A DNA stretch of 62,847 bases from Actinobacillus seminis (GCF_002263215.1 NZ_NLFK01000011.1:1-62847), one strand, 5' to 3'; numbered from the stretch's first letter, positions 39,560 to 49,016 are shown. Numbers and translations are program-made. Notes: generated by a model from the sequence alone, not told the origin.

Positions 39560-41683
39560 TTACAAATGTTTTACCCGACGTTTTACTTCTTCCTGTTTTC
39601 CTGCATTAAAGGGTCTGGCGTCCGGGCTGCCTAAATAGCCACACACACGACGGGTGACGGAGACGGTTTCGCTGTTATGATTGCCACATTTCGGGCAAGT
39701 AAAACCTTTGCTGGTGCATTCAAATTCACCGGTAAATCCGCATTCGTAACATTCATCAATCGGTGTATTGGTACCATAATAAGGCACGCGCTCATAACTG
39801 TAATCCCAAACATCTTCCAAGGCTTTGAGATTATGTTGCACGTTAGGATATTCCCCATAACAAATAAACCCGCCGCTTGCCAGATTTGGATAAGGCATTT
39901 CAAAGTCTAATTTATCGTATGGATTGACTTTTTTCTCAACGTCCAAATGGAAACTGTTGGTGTAGTAGCCTTTGTCGGTGACGCCATCAATCACGCCAAA
40001 TTGTTTGGTGTCCAGTCGACAGAAGCGATCGCAAAGATTTTCGCTTGGCGTGGAATAAAGGCTGAAACCGTAGCCGGTTTCTTGTTTCCAGCATTTGGTG
40101 GCTTGGCTTAAATATTCGACGATAGCAACGCCTTTTTGACGCAATTGTTCGTCATCGTAAATTGAACGTCCAAATAAGGCGTTAATCGTTTCATGAATAC
40201 CGATATAGCCTAAGGAAATAGAGGCTCGTCCGTTTTTAAAAATGCCGGCAATATTATCATCCGCTTTTAAACGCACACCGCATGCGCCTTCCATATAAAG
40301 AATTGGTGCGACACGTGCTTTGGTGTGTTCCAAGCGGGCGATACGAGTCATCAAGGCTTTTTTAGCAATAGCAAGGCGTTGATCTAAAATTTCATAGAAT
40401 TTTACTTCATTTCCTTTTGCTTCAATCGCCATGCGCGGCAAATTGAGGCTGATAACGCCCAAATTATTGCGTCCGTCATGTATAAATTCGCCACCTTCTT
40501 CATAGGCAGCCAAGAAACTACGACAGCCCATTGGTGCCTTGAATGAACCGGTGACGTTGACCACTTGATCGTAATTTAAAATATCTGGATACATGCGTTT
40601 TGAAGCGCATTCCAGCGCTAATTGTTTAATATCATAATTCGGATCTTGCGGGCTTTGGTTAACGCCGCGTTTGATGGTAAATACCAATTTGGGGAAAACC
40701 GGTGTTTTGTGATTTTTGCCCAAGCCGCGAATGCGATTTTTTAAAATCGATTGCTGAATTAACCGCTCTTGCCAACTGGTACCTAGACCGAAACCAAAGG
40801 TGACAAAAGGGGTTTGCCCATTTGAGGTGTGCAAGGTATTGACTTCATATTCCAAGGATTGGAACGCATCAAAACATTCTTTTTCGATTAAAGCGTCTGC
40901 ATAGGCTTTAGGTTGCGGAATTTGCCATTGTTCGGCAGTTTTCAACAGTTTTTCATAACTTAGCTGCACATAAGGCGCAAGCACTTCGTCAATGCGATTG
41001 ATGGTGGTTCCGCCATAAATATGACTTGCTACTTGGGCGATAATTTGTGCGGTGACTGCGGTGGCGGTACCAATGGATTTTGGCGGCTCAATTTCCGCAT
41101 TACCCATTTTAAATCCTTGTGTGAGCATGCCTTTGAGATCAACCAGCATACAATTGAACATGGGGAAAAATGGCGCATAATCCAAATCGTGATAATGAAT
41201 TTCACCTTTTTCGTGAGCTTCTACTACATCACGTGGTAAAATATGATATTTGGCATAATGTTTCGCCACAATTCCTGCCAACAAATCCCGTTGTGTCGGG
41301 ATGACTTTGGCATCTTTATTGGCATTTTCATTCAACAATTCCACATTGCTTTGCTGAATCAGTCCCTCAATTTCTTTGGTTAGCGAGCTGCGTTTTTCGC
41401 GGGCTAAATCTCGATCATGGCGATATTCAATATAAGCGCGGGCAATTTGTGGATATTGGCTGGACATCAATTGATTTTCCACAATGTGCTGAATGTGATG
41501 AATATCGATTTCTTGCTGGTAACGGGCAAAAATCGTGTTGCATACCGCTTGCCCCATTTGATGGCAATAAAAATCGTCGGAAATTCCTACCGCACTTGCC
41601 GCTTTTTTTATTGCATTGATAATCCGTTGAATTTCAAACGCACTACGTGAACCGTCGCGTTTAATGACCCAAAATCCGCTCAT
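39560..41683 (-). CDS. nrdD: NrdD, anaerobic ribonucleoside-triphosphate reductase
   Basis: NrdD reduces ribonucleoside triphosphates for DNA synthesis without oxygen. The 707-residue product begins with an ATP-cone allosteric domain (VIKRDGSRSAFEIQRI), has a C-terminal zinc site (CYECGF and CPKCG) and the glycyl-radical loop RRVCGYLGSPDARPF. Length is typical (about 710). Upstream lie two NrdR boxes and a perfect FNR site, consistent with anaerobic control and dNTP-linked repression. Confidence 0.98.
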   Translation of the reverse strand: MSGFWVIKRDGSRSAFEIQRIINAIKKAASAVGISDDFYCHQMGQAVCNTIFARYQQEIDIHHIQHIVENQLMSSQYPQIARAYIEYRHDRDLAREKRSSLTKEIEGLIQQSNVELLNENANKDAKVIPTQRDLLAGIVAKHYAKYHILPRDVVEAHEKGEIHYHDLDYAPFFPMFNCMLVDLKGMLTQGFKMGNAEIEPPKSIGTATAVTAQIIAQVASHIYGGTTINRIDEVLAPYVQLSYEKLLKTAEQWQIPQPKAYADALIEKECFDAFQSLEYEVNTLHTSNGQTPFVTFGFGLGTSWQERLIQQSILKNRIRGLGKNHKTPVFPKLVFTIKRGVNQSPQDPNYDIKQLALECASKRMYPDILNYDQVVNVTGSFKAPMGCRSFLAAYEEGGEFIHDGRNNLGVISLNLPRMAIEAKGNEVKFYEILDQRLAIAKKALMTRIARLEHTKARVAPILYMEGACGVRLKADDNIAGIFKNGRASISLGYIGIHETINALFGRSIYDDEQLRQKGVAIVEYLSQATKCWKQETGYGFSLYSTPSENLCDRFCRLDTKQFGVIDGVTDKGYYTNSFHLDVEKKVNPYDKLDFEMPYPNLASGGFICYGEYPNVQHNLKALEDVWDYSYERVPYYGTNTPIDECYECGFTGEFECTSKGFTCPKCGNHNSETVSVTRRVCGYLGSPDARPFNAGKQEEVKRRVKHL

Positions 41684-41715
41684 CTTTCACCTCTGACTTC
41701 TTATTAAAAATTAAA

Positions 41716-41762
41716 ATACTATATATGGATATTTATGAAAATACAATCACTATATATAGTAT
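41716..41762 (-). promoter_or_regulatory. Tandem NrdR boxes upstream of nrdD
   Basis: Two 16-base sequences, ATACTATATATGGATA (41716-41731) and TCACTATATATAGTAT (41747-41762), resemble the NrdR-box consensus ACACWATATATTGTGT. They start 31 bases apart, three helical turns, the spacing typical of NrdR operators. They lie 33-79 bases upstream of the nrdD ATG. No nrdR gene is in the window. Confidence 0.75.
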
Positions 41763-41865
41763 TTCTTTGATTAAAAAATCTTTAAAGGTAATTAATGATT
41801 CGTTGGTTTGCTTGATAAGCAGGAATGTGTGCTCTAAAAATAGACAAAGAAAAGATTATTTTTTC

Positions 41866-41879
41866 TTGATTTAGATCAA
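41866..41879. promoter_or_regulatory. Perfect FNR site upstream of nrdD
   Basis: TTGATTTAGATCAA matches all ten specified bases of the FNR consensus TTGAT-N4-ATCAA. It is about 185 bases upstream of the nrdD start and next to the uxuA terminator, so nrdDG is the likely target. Anaerobic induction of nrdDG by FNR is known in enterobacteria. Confidence 0.8.
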
Positions 41880-41881
41880 AA

Positions 41882-41905
41882 AACACCCTCTAGATAGCGG
41901 GTGTT
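41882..41905 (-). terminator. uxuA terminator
   Basis: AACACCC (41882-41888) and GGGTGTT (41899-41905) pair around a ten-base loop, with A/T runs outside on both sides. On the minus strand it follows uxuA by about 75 bases and insulates nrdDG from it. Confidence 0.75.
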
Positions 41906-41978
41906 TTTTGTAATAATTAAGTCAAGTTGATGTAATTACTTAACTATATTTTCAGTGAAAAATGGTATCTTCTTAAAT

Positions 41979-43163
41979 TTATTTTTCAAAATAGACTTTT
42001 TTCAATGCCATTTCTAAACCACGAAATTCAGCTAATCCTTTCAGACGCCCTATAGCAGAGTAGCCCGGGTTCGTTTTTTTGCGTAGATCATCAAGCATTT
42101 GATGCCCGTGGTCAGGACGCATAGGAATAAGACGTGTATTGCCGGCAGCTTTGCGTTTATATTCTTCGGTTAATAATGCTTTCACGACATTAAACATATC
42201 TACATCACCAGCCAAATGCGCTGCTTCGTGGAAGCTTAACGGATTATCTTCACGGCAGGTTGAGCGTAAGTGAGCAAAATAAATACGATCAGAGAATTTC
42301 TCGGTCATTTTCACCAAGTCGTTATCAGAACGTACGCCATAAGAGCCGGTACACATGGTAAATCCGTTTGCCGGTAGTGGTTGCGTTTCAACAAACCATT
42401 GCATATCTTCAATAGTGGAAACAATGCGCGGTAATCCTAAAATTGGGCGTGGCGGATCATCAGGGTGTACAGCCATATTAATACCGACTTCTTGTGCAAC
42501 AGGGATAATTTCACTTAAAAAATAAGCTAAATGTTCGCGGAATTTTTCAGGTGAGATTTCTTTATAGCGATCCAGTTGTGCTTGAAACTCGGTGAGAGTA
42601 TAACCTTCTTCTGCTCCCGGTAATCCGGCAATGATGTTGTTAGTCAGCTGTTGGATTTCTTCCGGTGTCATTTTTTCAAAATAACATTTAGCTTGTTCCT
42701 GCTCTTGTTGAGTATAAATCTGCTCAGCGTTTGGACGTTTCAGAATATGCAATTCAAATGCGGCAAACGCAATTTGATCAAAACGCAGTGCTTTTGATCC
42801 ATCCGGCATTTGGTATGCTAAATCAGTTCTAGTCCAGTCCAGTACAGGCATGAAATTATAACAGACAGTATCAATACCGCATTTAGCTAAGTTTCTTAAT
42901 GTTTCTTTATAATTCTCAATCCATTGTTTGTAGTTTCCGGTTTGGGTTTTTATTTCTTCATGTACCGGCACACTTTCTACTACAGACCAAGTCAGACCGG
43001 CTTGTTCTACTAAAGCTTTGCGTTCTTGGATTTCTTCTATCGACCAAATCTGACCATTTGGAATGTGATGAAGTGCGGTAACGACACCGGTTGCTCCAGC
43101 TTGTCTTATATCTGATAGAGATACGGGATCATTGGGGCCGTACCAACGCCATGTTTGTTCCAT
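41979..43163 (-). CDS. uxuA: UxuA, D-mannonate dehydratase
   Basis: UxuA dehydrates D-mannonate to 2-keto-3-deoxygluconate, the step between UxuB and KdgK here. The 394-residue product equals E. coli UxuA in length, with [14 protein letters not shown] at the N-terminus, the metal-site stretches MAVHPDDPP and CTGSYGVR, and MRPDHGHQM near the end. It is divergent from the GPH transporter across a region with CRP and UxuR-type sites. An uptake sequence lies inside the gene near 43.07 kb. Confidence 0.97.
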   Translation of the reverse strand: MEQTWRWYGPNDPVSLSDIRQAGATGVVTALHHIPNGQIWSIEEIQERKALVEQAGLTWSVVESVPVHEEIKTQTGNYKQWIENYKETLRNLAKCGIDTVCYNFMPVLDWTRTDLAYQMPDGSKALRFDQIAFAAFELHILKRPNAEQIYTQQEQEQAKCYFEKMTPEEIQQLTNNIIAGLPGAEEGYTLTEFQAQLDRYKEISPEKFREHLAYFLSEIIPVAQEVGINMAVHPDDPPRPILGLPRIVSTIEDMQWFVETQPLPANGFTMCTGSYGVRSDNDLVKMTEKFSDRIYFAHLRSTCREDNPLSFHEAAHLAGDVDMFNVVKALLTEEYKRKAAGNTRLIPMRPDHGHQMLDDLRKKTNPGYSAIGRLKGLAEFRGLEMALKKVYFEK

Positions 43164-43253
43164 TTTTATGTCCTCGTTAGTTATTCGTTAGTGGATAAAT
43201 CTGTCTATATTATAAATAAAAAATGAAACTGGTAAACTAAAAAGTGTAATTTG

Positions 43254-43269
43254 TGTGACATGTATCACA
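43254..43269. promoter_or_regulatory. Perfect CRP site between uxuA and the GPH transporter
   Basis: TGTGACATGTATCACA is an exact match to TGTGA-N6-TCACA. It lies in the 275-base divergent promoter, about 90 bases from the uxuA start and 170 from the transporter start, placing both arms under likely cAMP-CRP activation. Confidence 0.88.
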
Positions 43270-43280
43270 TTTTTGATAAA

Positions 43281-43295
43281 AATTGGTATACCGAA
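43281..43295. promoter_or_regulatory. Candidate UxuR/ExuR operator
   Basis: AATTGGTATACCGAA is a near-perfect palindrome of the TTGGTATACCAA type described for ExuR/UxuR GntR-family regulators. It lies 11 bases from the CRP site. The uxuR-type gene of this island is at 46.8-47.6 kb. Assignment to UxuR is inference from consensus and context. Confidence 0.7.
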
Positions 43296-43438
43296 ACTGA
43301 ATAATAGGGTTAAATAAGCGAAATTAATTTATGTTGTTATTAAGGTATGATTTGAAAACACACAAATCGTATTGTAGCGCGTATTTTCGTTTTTACTTGA
43401 AATTTGTTTATTTTTTATTTGATATGAGGAGATTTGTT

Positions 43439-44854
43439 ATGAATCAAGCAAATCAAGCTTCCGGTCAACAACGTGCTTTTGGGATGAAAGATAAGTTGGC
43501 TTATATGGCGGGAGATATGGCAAATGACTTTAGCTTTATCATGTCAGCCAATTTTTTGATGCTGTTTTATATCAATGTGTTAAAAATTGAAGGGTATATT
43601 GTCGGTATCTTGTTTTTGTTGGCAAGGGTTGTTGACGGTTTTACCGATATTGGCATGGGGCGTATCGTTGATACGATCAAACCTTATCCTGAAGGTCGGT
43701 TTAGAGGGTTAATTCGTCGAGCCGCGCCTTTTGTCTGTTTTTCCGGTTTTTTGTTATTCTTACATATCGTTAAAGATTGGGATTATAGCTATAAAATCAT
43801 TTATATTTTTGTAACTTATATTTTTTGGGGAAGTTTTGCCTACACAGCGGTTAATATTCCTTATGGTTCAATGGCGACCGTAATTAGTGCAAAAGTGGAA
43901 GATCGTTCGTCGCTCTCTGTATATCGGACGGTGGGAGCGAATATTGCGGTGTTAGTAATTTCTTTTGGTATTCCTTTATTGGTTTACCGTGAAATTGATG
44001 GTAAACAGGAAATTATACCGGAAATGTTCACCTATATTATGGGGGCATTTATGATTATCGCTTTCATTTTCTATCAAGTTTGTTGGCGTTATAGCACTGA
44101 ACGAATACAGCTTGAACCGGAAACACCAAAAGAGAAAAAACATTGTTTTGAAGATATACAGGCAATATTTCGTAATTTAGTGAGCAATTTTGCTTTGCAG
44201 ATCTTTATTCTCGTTGCAATTTTTTTGTTATTGGCAACGCTGTTGGTTAATGCCATGAATCCTTATCTTTACGTCGATTATTTTAATAGTAAATTTGCGT
44301 TGTCCATTGGGGGAGTATTTGCACCTATTGCAATTTTCGCTATTGCTCCTTTTGCTCAAAGATGGGTGAAAGCCTATGGTAAAAAAGAATCGGCTTCCGT
44401 TGCATTATTGATGAGTTCTATTATCTATTTTGCCTTATATTTTTTCCATATTACAAATGTTTGGGTATATCTTGCTTTCGTTTTTGTTGCATTATTAGGA
44501 GTTGGATATTTTAATGTCATCGTATGGGCATTTATTACTGATGTCATCGATCAGCAATTTTTGAAAACAAATAAACGGGAAGATGGCACTATTTATGCTA
44601 CATATTCTTTTGCGCGTAAATTAGGTCAAGCATTAGCCGGAGGATTGGGGGGAGTTGCGTTATCTTTAGTCGGATATCAATCCCATGTCAGCGTACAGTC
44701 TCAAGAAGTACTTGATTCAATTTACAGTTTTTCTAATTTGGCACCGGCAATATTCTATTTAATTATTGCTATTTTATTGAAATTTGTTTACCCACTTTCG
44801 AAAGACGTTGTGTTAAAAAATTCAGAAGCATTGGAAGAACTTTCTAAGAAATAA
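43439..44854 (+). CDS. GPH-family sugar:cation symporter, probable glucuronide transporter
   Basis: A 471-residue membrane protein with about 12 membrane segments of the glycoside-pentoside-hexuronide (MelB/UidB) family, with DKLAYMAGDMANDFSF at the N-terminus and GFTDIGMGRIVD near residue 60. The following gene is uidA, so import of beta-glucuronides is the likely task, parallel to E. coli UidB. ATG 43439 is chosen for its GAGGAG. An earlier start would add a region without family features. Oligogalacturonide or other uronide substrates are possible. Confidence 0.88.
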   Translation: MNQANQASGQQRAFGMKDKLAYMAGDMANDFSFIMSANFLMLFYINVLKIEGYIVGILFLLARVVDGFTDIGMGRIVDTIKPYPEGRFRGLIRRAAPFVCFSGFLLFLHIVKDWDYSYKIIYIFVTYIFWGSFAYTAVNIPYGSMATVISAKVEDRSSLSVYRTVGANIAVLVISFGIPLLVYREIDGKQEIIPEMFTYIMGAFMIIAFIFYQVCWRYSTERIQLEPETPKEKKHCFEDIQAIFRNLVSNFALQIFILVAIFLLLATLLVNAMNPYLYVDYFNSKFALSIGGVFAPIAIFAIAPFAQRWVKAYGKKESASVALLMSSIIYFALYFFHITNVWVYLAFVFVALLGVGYFNVIVWAFITDVIDQQFLKTNKREDGTIYATYSFARKLGQALAGGLGGVALSLVGYQSHVSVQSQEVLDSIYSFSNLAPAIFYLIIAILLKFVYPLSKDVVLKNSEALEELSKK

Positions 44855-44900
44855 ATTTATTTTATTTTCAAAGAGTAACTAACACTAAGAGGTAGAAATT

Positions 44901-46667
44901 ATGTTATATCCTATAGCAACACAAACTAGACAATTAGTTGATTTAAGCGGTATTTGGCAATTTAAATTAGCGGATCAACAATGGCAGCCTATGGCGGTGC
45001 CGGGCTCATTTAATGATCAACTTATTTTAAGTGAATATAAAAATTATGTAGGGGATTTCTTTTATCAAACGGAATTTTTTGTTACTGAAGCAATGTTAAA
45101 TCAGCGCGTATTTGTCCGTTTTGGATCGGTAACCCATTATGCGGCCGTTTTTGTTAATGAACAATATATCGGTGAGCATCAAGGTGGCTTTACACCATTT
45201 GAATTTGAAGTAACCAAGTTTGTTATTTTGGGCAGAAATGTACTTCGAGTAAATGCAAATAATATTTTGAATAATTCTACTCTCCCGGTAGGAAATTATT
45301 CCGAAACAGTAGATGAAAATGGGAATATTCGTAAAAAATTAGACGAAAATTTTGACTTCTTTAACTATGCGGGTATTCATCGTCCGGTGATGTTGTGGTG
45401 TAAACCAAAAAATTATATTGAAGATATTACAATTACATATGAGCTTCAAGATAACCAAGCAACCGTTAATTTTGCGATTGCAGTTGTTGGTGAAACTAAG
45501 CAGATTAAAGTGACCGTACTTGATGAACAATCACAAGTGGTTGCCACATCAATCGGTGGAGCTAAACAACAGGTGCAAATTGATAATGTTATTCGCTGGC
45601 AACCGTTAAATGCTTACTTGTATCAAGCGGTTGTGGAATTGGTAGATGGTGACGTTGTTGAAGATAGCTATAGCGAACCATTTGGTATGCGGACTGTGGA
45701 AGTTAAAAATAATCAGTTTTTAATTAATGGTGAACCGTTTTACTTCAAAGGATACGGACGCCATGAAGATACCTATCTAAACGGGCGAGGTTTAAATAAT
45801 GTGGCAAATGTATTAGATGTAAATTTAATGAAATGGCAAGGCGCTAATTCTTTCCGCACATCACACTATCCTTACTCTGAAGAAATGATGCGCTTAGCTG
45901 ATCGGGAAGGATTTGTTGTTATTGATGAAACAACAGCGGTTGGTCTAATGTATAATTTCGGAGTTGATATGAAAGTTGATCCGGCAAATAATACCTGGAA
46001 AATATATAAAACAGGAGAGGCTCACCGTCAAGTTATTCGCGAATTAATTCAACGGGATAAAAATTATGCTTGCGTTGTGATGTGGTCTATTGCTAATGAA
46101 GCTTCAACTGCAGAAGAGGGGGCATATGAGTATTTTGAGCCATTATTTAAATTAGCCAGAGAATTGGATCCACAAAATCGTCCGTGTTGCTTTGTTAATT
46201 TATTATTAGCGACACCGGATACTGATGTTGTCACCCCTTTAACCGATGTTATTTGTTTGAACCGTTATTGTGGCTGGTATCGCCAACTTGGCGATTTAGA
46301 TGCAGCGAAAAAAGCACTAAAAGAAGAAGTTGAGCATTGGCATCGATTATATCCTGACAAACCAATTATGTTTACTGAATATGGTGCGGATACGGTAGCT
46401 GGATTACATGATATGGACTTTAATACACCATTTACCGAGGAATACCAAGTGGAATATTATAAAGCCAATAATGAAGTAATTGATCAACTACCTTATTTTG
46501 TAGGTGAACAAGTATGGAATTTTGCTGATTTTCAAACTAAATATGGTATTTTCCGCGTACAAGGAAATAAGAAAGGGTTATTTACTCGTGCGAGAATGCC
46601 TAAAATGGCAGCTCATTATTTCAAACAAAGATGGGACAATATTCCAAACTTTAACTACAAAAAATAG
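44901..46667 (+). CDS. uidA: UidA, beta-glucuronidase (GH2)
   Basis: UidA cleaves beta-D-glucuronides to free glucuronate in the cytoplasm. The 588-residue GH2 protein has sugar-binding and immunoglobulin-like domains, then a TIM barrel with acid/base Glu400 in SIANEAS and nucleophile Glu493 in FTEYGAD. Asn556 and Lys558 in GNKKGLF correspond to the N-x-K motif that recognises the glucuronate carboxylate, which separates it from beta-galactosidases. A long loop near residues 350-370 resembles loop-1 glucuronidases. Cotranscribed with the transporter 46 bases upstream. Confidence 0.95.
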   Translation: MLYPIATQTRQLVDLSGIWQFKLADQQWQPMAVPGSFNDQLILSEYKNYVGDFFYQTEFFVTEAMLNQRVFVRFGSVTHYAAVFVNEQYIGEHQGGFTPFEFEVTKFVILGRNVLRVNANNILNNSTLPVGNYSETVDENGNIRKKLDENFDFFNYAGIHRPVMLWCKPKNYIEDITITYELQDNQATVNFAIAVVGETKQIKVTVLDEQSQVVATSIGGAKQQVQIDNVIRWQPLNAYLYQAVVELVDGDVVEDSYSEPFGMRTVEVKNNQFLINGEPFYFKGYGRHEDTYLNGRGLNNVANVLDVNLMKWQGANSFRTSHYPYSEEMMRLADREGFVVIDETTAVGLMYNFGVDMKVDPANNTWKIYKTGEAHRQVIRELIQRDKNYACVVMWSIANEASTAEEGAYEYFEPLFKLARELDPQNRPCCFVNLLLATPDTDVVTPLTDVICLNRYCGWYRQLGDLDAAKKALKEEVEHWHRLYPDKPIMFTEYGADTVAGLHDMDFNTPFTEEYQVEYYKANNEVIDQLPYFVGEQVWNFADFQTKYGIFRVQGNKKGLFTRARMPKMAAHYFKQRWDNIPNFNYKK

Positions 46668-46802
46668 TCGTCATTCCTGTATTAGAGAATAAACGGTTGT
46701 AATCTATATATTATTTGATACCTGTTTTGAGTTATTCTTGAAACGGGTATATTTTTTTAAGTATCTGTGATATTTTTAATGTTTAACAATAGATATGCAA
46801 AA

Positions 46803-46837
46803 ATATCTCCGTTAATATGAGGTTTTTACGGAGATAT
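46803..46837. terminator. Hairpin between uidA and uxuR, overlapping the uxuR stop
   Basis: ATATCTCCGT and ACGGAGATAT form a 10-bp perfect stem around 15 bases. The uxuR stop codon (46826-46828) falls within the loop side of the right arm. On the minus strand TTTT follows the stem. It probably terminates uxuR and may also act on uidA transcripts. Confidence 0.7.
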
Positions 46838-47599
46838 TGTTGATTTAAAAAAAAAAAAAAAAACCGGATTAACATTGAATAAAAAACCATCAAAATTTGG
46901 ATCTTCTATATCAGATAACTCAAATAATTTTTGTTTTACATTTTCTATATGTTGCCACATCATTTTTTTAGCCAATGCTGGATTTTTACGCTGAATCGCG
47001 TTTAAAATTTTTTCATGATCAACAAGCCAAAGTTTACGATAATGCTGATCTTCAATGTGTAAATGCAATGTTTTCCACATTGAGTTATCTCTATATTTCC
47101 AAAAGTCTTTCTGGATTTGAATTAATACTTCATTTTGGGTAATTTCAGTGAGTGTAGAGTGAAACTCCTGATCCACGGAATAATCATTGATATTCTGTTC
47201 CAGTGTAATTCGTTCTTTATTCAAAATTTCTTTTAATTTTAAAATATCATTACGCGTTGCTTGTATTGCTGCAAATTCAGCAATACTACTTTCAATAAGT
47301 TGTCTTGCCTGCAGTAATTCAAAAGGTCCTACATCCGCAATGGGTTCTGAGAAATTGTCAGCTTGCGCGCAAGGTAACGCGATAACGTATACTCCCGAGC
47401 CTTTTTTAACAGACACGAATCCTTCAAGTTCAAGCATAATAATTGCTTCACGAACAACTGTTCGACTTACATCAAAGCGTTCAGCAATGTCGCGTTCAGG
47501 CGGCAAACGTTCGCCAATTTTATATAAGCCTTGCTGTAATTCTTCTTTTAGTTGTTCTCCTATTTTTTTATATGATCGATTAAAATAATTGTCATTCAT
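46826..47599 (-). CDS. uxuR: UxuR/ExuR-type GntR-family repressor
   Basis: A 257-residue FadR-subgroup GntR regulator, the length of E. coli UxuR. The N-terminal helix-turn-helix reads RLPPERDIAERFDVSRTVVREAIIMLELEGF. The FCD effector domain has ELLQARQLIESSIAEFAA, EFHSTLTEITQN and MWQHIENVKQKLFELS, all close to UxuR. Fructuronate-type intermediates are the known effectors of UxuR. The last residues (PVFFFFFKSTISP) come from a run of 17 T on the coding strand and differ from the usual end, so the tail may vary. Confidence 0.93.
   Translation of the reverse strand: MNDNYFNRSYKKIGEQLKEELQQGLYKIGERLPPERDIAERFDVSRTVVREAIIMLELEGFVSVKKGSGVYVIALPCAQADNFSEPIADVGPFELLQARQLIESSIAEFAAIQATRNDILKLKEILNKERITLEQNINDYSVDQEFHSTLTEITQNEVLIQIQKDFWKYRDNSMWKTLHLHIEDQHYRKLWLVDHEKILNAIQRKNPALAKKMMWQHIENVKQKLFELSDIEDPNFDGFLFNVNPVFFFFFKSTISP
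46847..46863. repeat. Homopolymer of 17 A (T on the uxuR strand)
   Basis: The run encodes five phenylalanines plus parts of neighbouring codons near the uxuR C-terminus. One base fewer ends translation within the tract at TAA. One base more opens a different, longer frame through the hairpin. Tracts of this length mutate by slippage and are also prone to sequencing error. Confidence 0.85.
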
Positions 47600-47629
47600 A
47601 ATGAATTTCCGAAAATATTTAACAAATTT

Positions 47630-47650
47630 CCCAATATATTAAATATTGGG
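47630..47650. promoter_or_regulatory. Hairpin or operator between dctP and uxuR
   Basis: CCCAATAT (47630-47637) and ATATTGGG (47643-47650) pair perfectly around five bases. It lies after dctP and about 30 bases before uxuR on the minus strand, so it may partly terminate dctP transcripts or bind a regulator. Confidence 0.5.
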
Positions 47651-47675
47651 ACGACCCACTGGATTATATCATAAT

Positions 47676-48659
47676 TTATTGAATTTTTCTGATTTCTTCT
47701 AGCACTTTATAGATTTCCGGATCTGATTTTTGTAATTCTTCATACATAGGTGCTACTGCTTTTTGAAAAGCGGTTTTATCTACCTCAACAAACGTCACAC
47801 CTTGTTTAACAGCAGATTCTCTTTCTGCATTTTCTGAGGCACTCCAAAGCTTTTGCATTTCGACAGCGGCTTCATCCGCAGCTTGTTGTAACGCTTTTTG
47901 ATCTTTTTCATTGAGCGAATTCCAAACTTTTGTTGAAATGACTAAAACATCAGGTACCATTGTATGTTCATCTTCACTAAACACACCCGCGACTTCATTA
48001 TGACGGCTTAACGTATAAGACGGAATATTGTTTTCCGCCGCATCTACTACCCCTTGTTGCAATGCGGTATAGAGTTCTCCGTATGCTAATGGCGTTGGAT
48101 TTCCGCTGAGAAATTTGACCATATTTACTGCTGTAGGACTAGGTTGAACTCGAACTTTTAGCCCTTTTAAATCTGCCGGAGTTTTAATTGCTTTTTTAGC
48201 ATAAAAGCTCCGTGCACCGGCATCTAAATAGGCTAAACCGATAAATCCGTTATCTTTTGATGAGGCTAAGATGTTTTTACCGACAGCACTCTCCAATACC
48301 TTATGGTATTGGGTTTTATTGGTGAACAAGTAAGGCAAGTTGTAAACTCCATAAGGTTTACTAAACGCTTCAAGTTCAGCCGCATTGGATTTTGCTAATG
48401 CAATTGCTCCTTTTTGTACCAGCTCTAATGATTCACGTTGTGAACCAAGTTGTGCATCCGGATAAATTCTAATTTTCAGTTCACCATCAGATAGTTGAGA
48501 TGCTCGTTTTGCCATAAATTCAAATGCCTTATGTACTGGGTGAGTACGATTTTGGTTGTGACTAAGTTTTAGTGTTGTAGTGGCATCTGCCGCAATGGAA
48601 AAACTTAATGTCAATGCTGCTGCCAAAGTTGATAATAGAAAATTGTTTTTTAATTTCAT
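47676..48659 (-). CDS. TRAP transporter solute-binding protein (DctP family)
   Basis: The periplasmic receptor of a TRAP transporter, 327 residues. It has a Sec signal peptide (hydrophobic to about residue 26, AADA cleavage region), then LKLSHNQNRTHPVHKA, YPDAQLGSQRESLELVQ, and the ligand-carboxylate arginine in GLKVRVQPSPTAVNM. Its place in the uronate island, divergent from the permease genes, points to glucuronate, fructuronate or a similar hexuronate. The ligand cannot be read from sequence. It may be cotranscribed with uxuR. Confidence 0.92.
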   Translation of the reverse strand: MKLKNNFLLSTLAAALTLSFSIAADATTTLKLSHNQNRTHPVHKAFEFMAKRASQLSDGELKIRIYPDAQLGSQRESLELVQKGAIALAKSNAAELEAFSKPYGVYNLPYLFTNKTQYHKVLESAVGKNILASSKDNGFIGLAYLDAGARSFYAKKAIKTPADLKGLKVRVQPSPTAVNMVKFLSGNPTPLAYGELYTALQQGVVDAAENNIPSYTLSRHNEVAGVFSEDEHTMVPDVLVISTKVWNSLNEKDQKALQQAADEAAVEMQKLWSASENAERESAVKQGVTFVEVDKTAFQKAVAPMYEELQKSDPEIYKVLEEIRKIQ

Positions 48660-49016
48660 AGTATGTCCTCAAAAGTACTTAAAATAATCAATTACACCGA
48701 TATTATAACAGCTATGCTGTTAAGAAATTTGCGTATATTGCGTGTGAGTAAGAAATAAAAGTGTTTTATGTTTCTTGCCTTTGCAACGACTAATAATATC
48801 GAATCAAATCTATCCAAGTTAAATTGGATATACATCAATACGCGTATCATTCATTATTTTATGTATATAGTCAAAACAATTAATCAAAAAGTTAGACCAA
48901 TGTCACAAAAAATATGAAAATAGGAATGCCACTTTAAAAAAGTGTGATCTTGATCTAATTTTTTTGGTTGAATTTATCGTAAAATTAGCACTTAAATTTG
49001 TAATAGGAGATTTTTT
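48660..49016. promoter_or_regulatory. Divergent dctP/dctQ promoter with CRP-like site
   Basis: A 357-base A+T-rich gap without genes. At 48943-48958 TGTGATCTTGATCTAA keeps a perfect TGTGA half and a GATC core of the extended CRP consensus, 59 bases before the dctQ start. A weak TTGGATATACATCAA near 48825 loosely resembles the UxuR palindrome. Promoters for dctP (left) and the dctQ-eda operon (right) should lie here. Confidence 0.6.

Noticed and set aside
43331-43438. Longer start for the GPH transporter
   Set aside because: The extra 36 residues have no family features and no ribosome site, while GAGGAG precedes the ATG at 43439.
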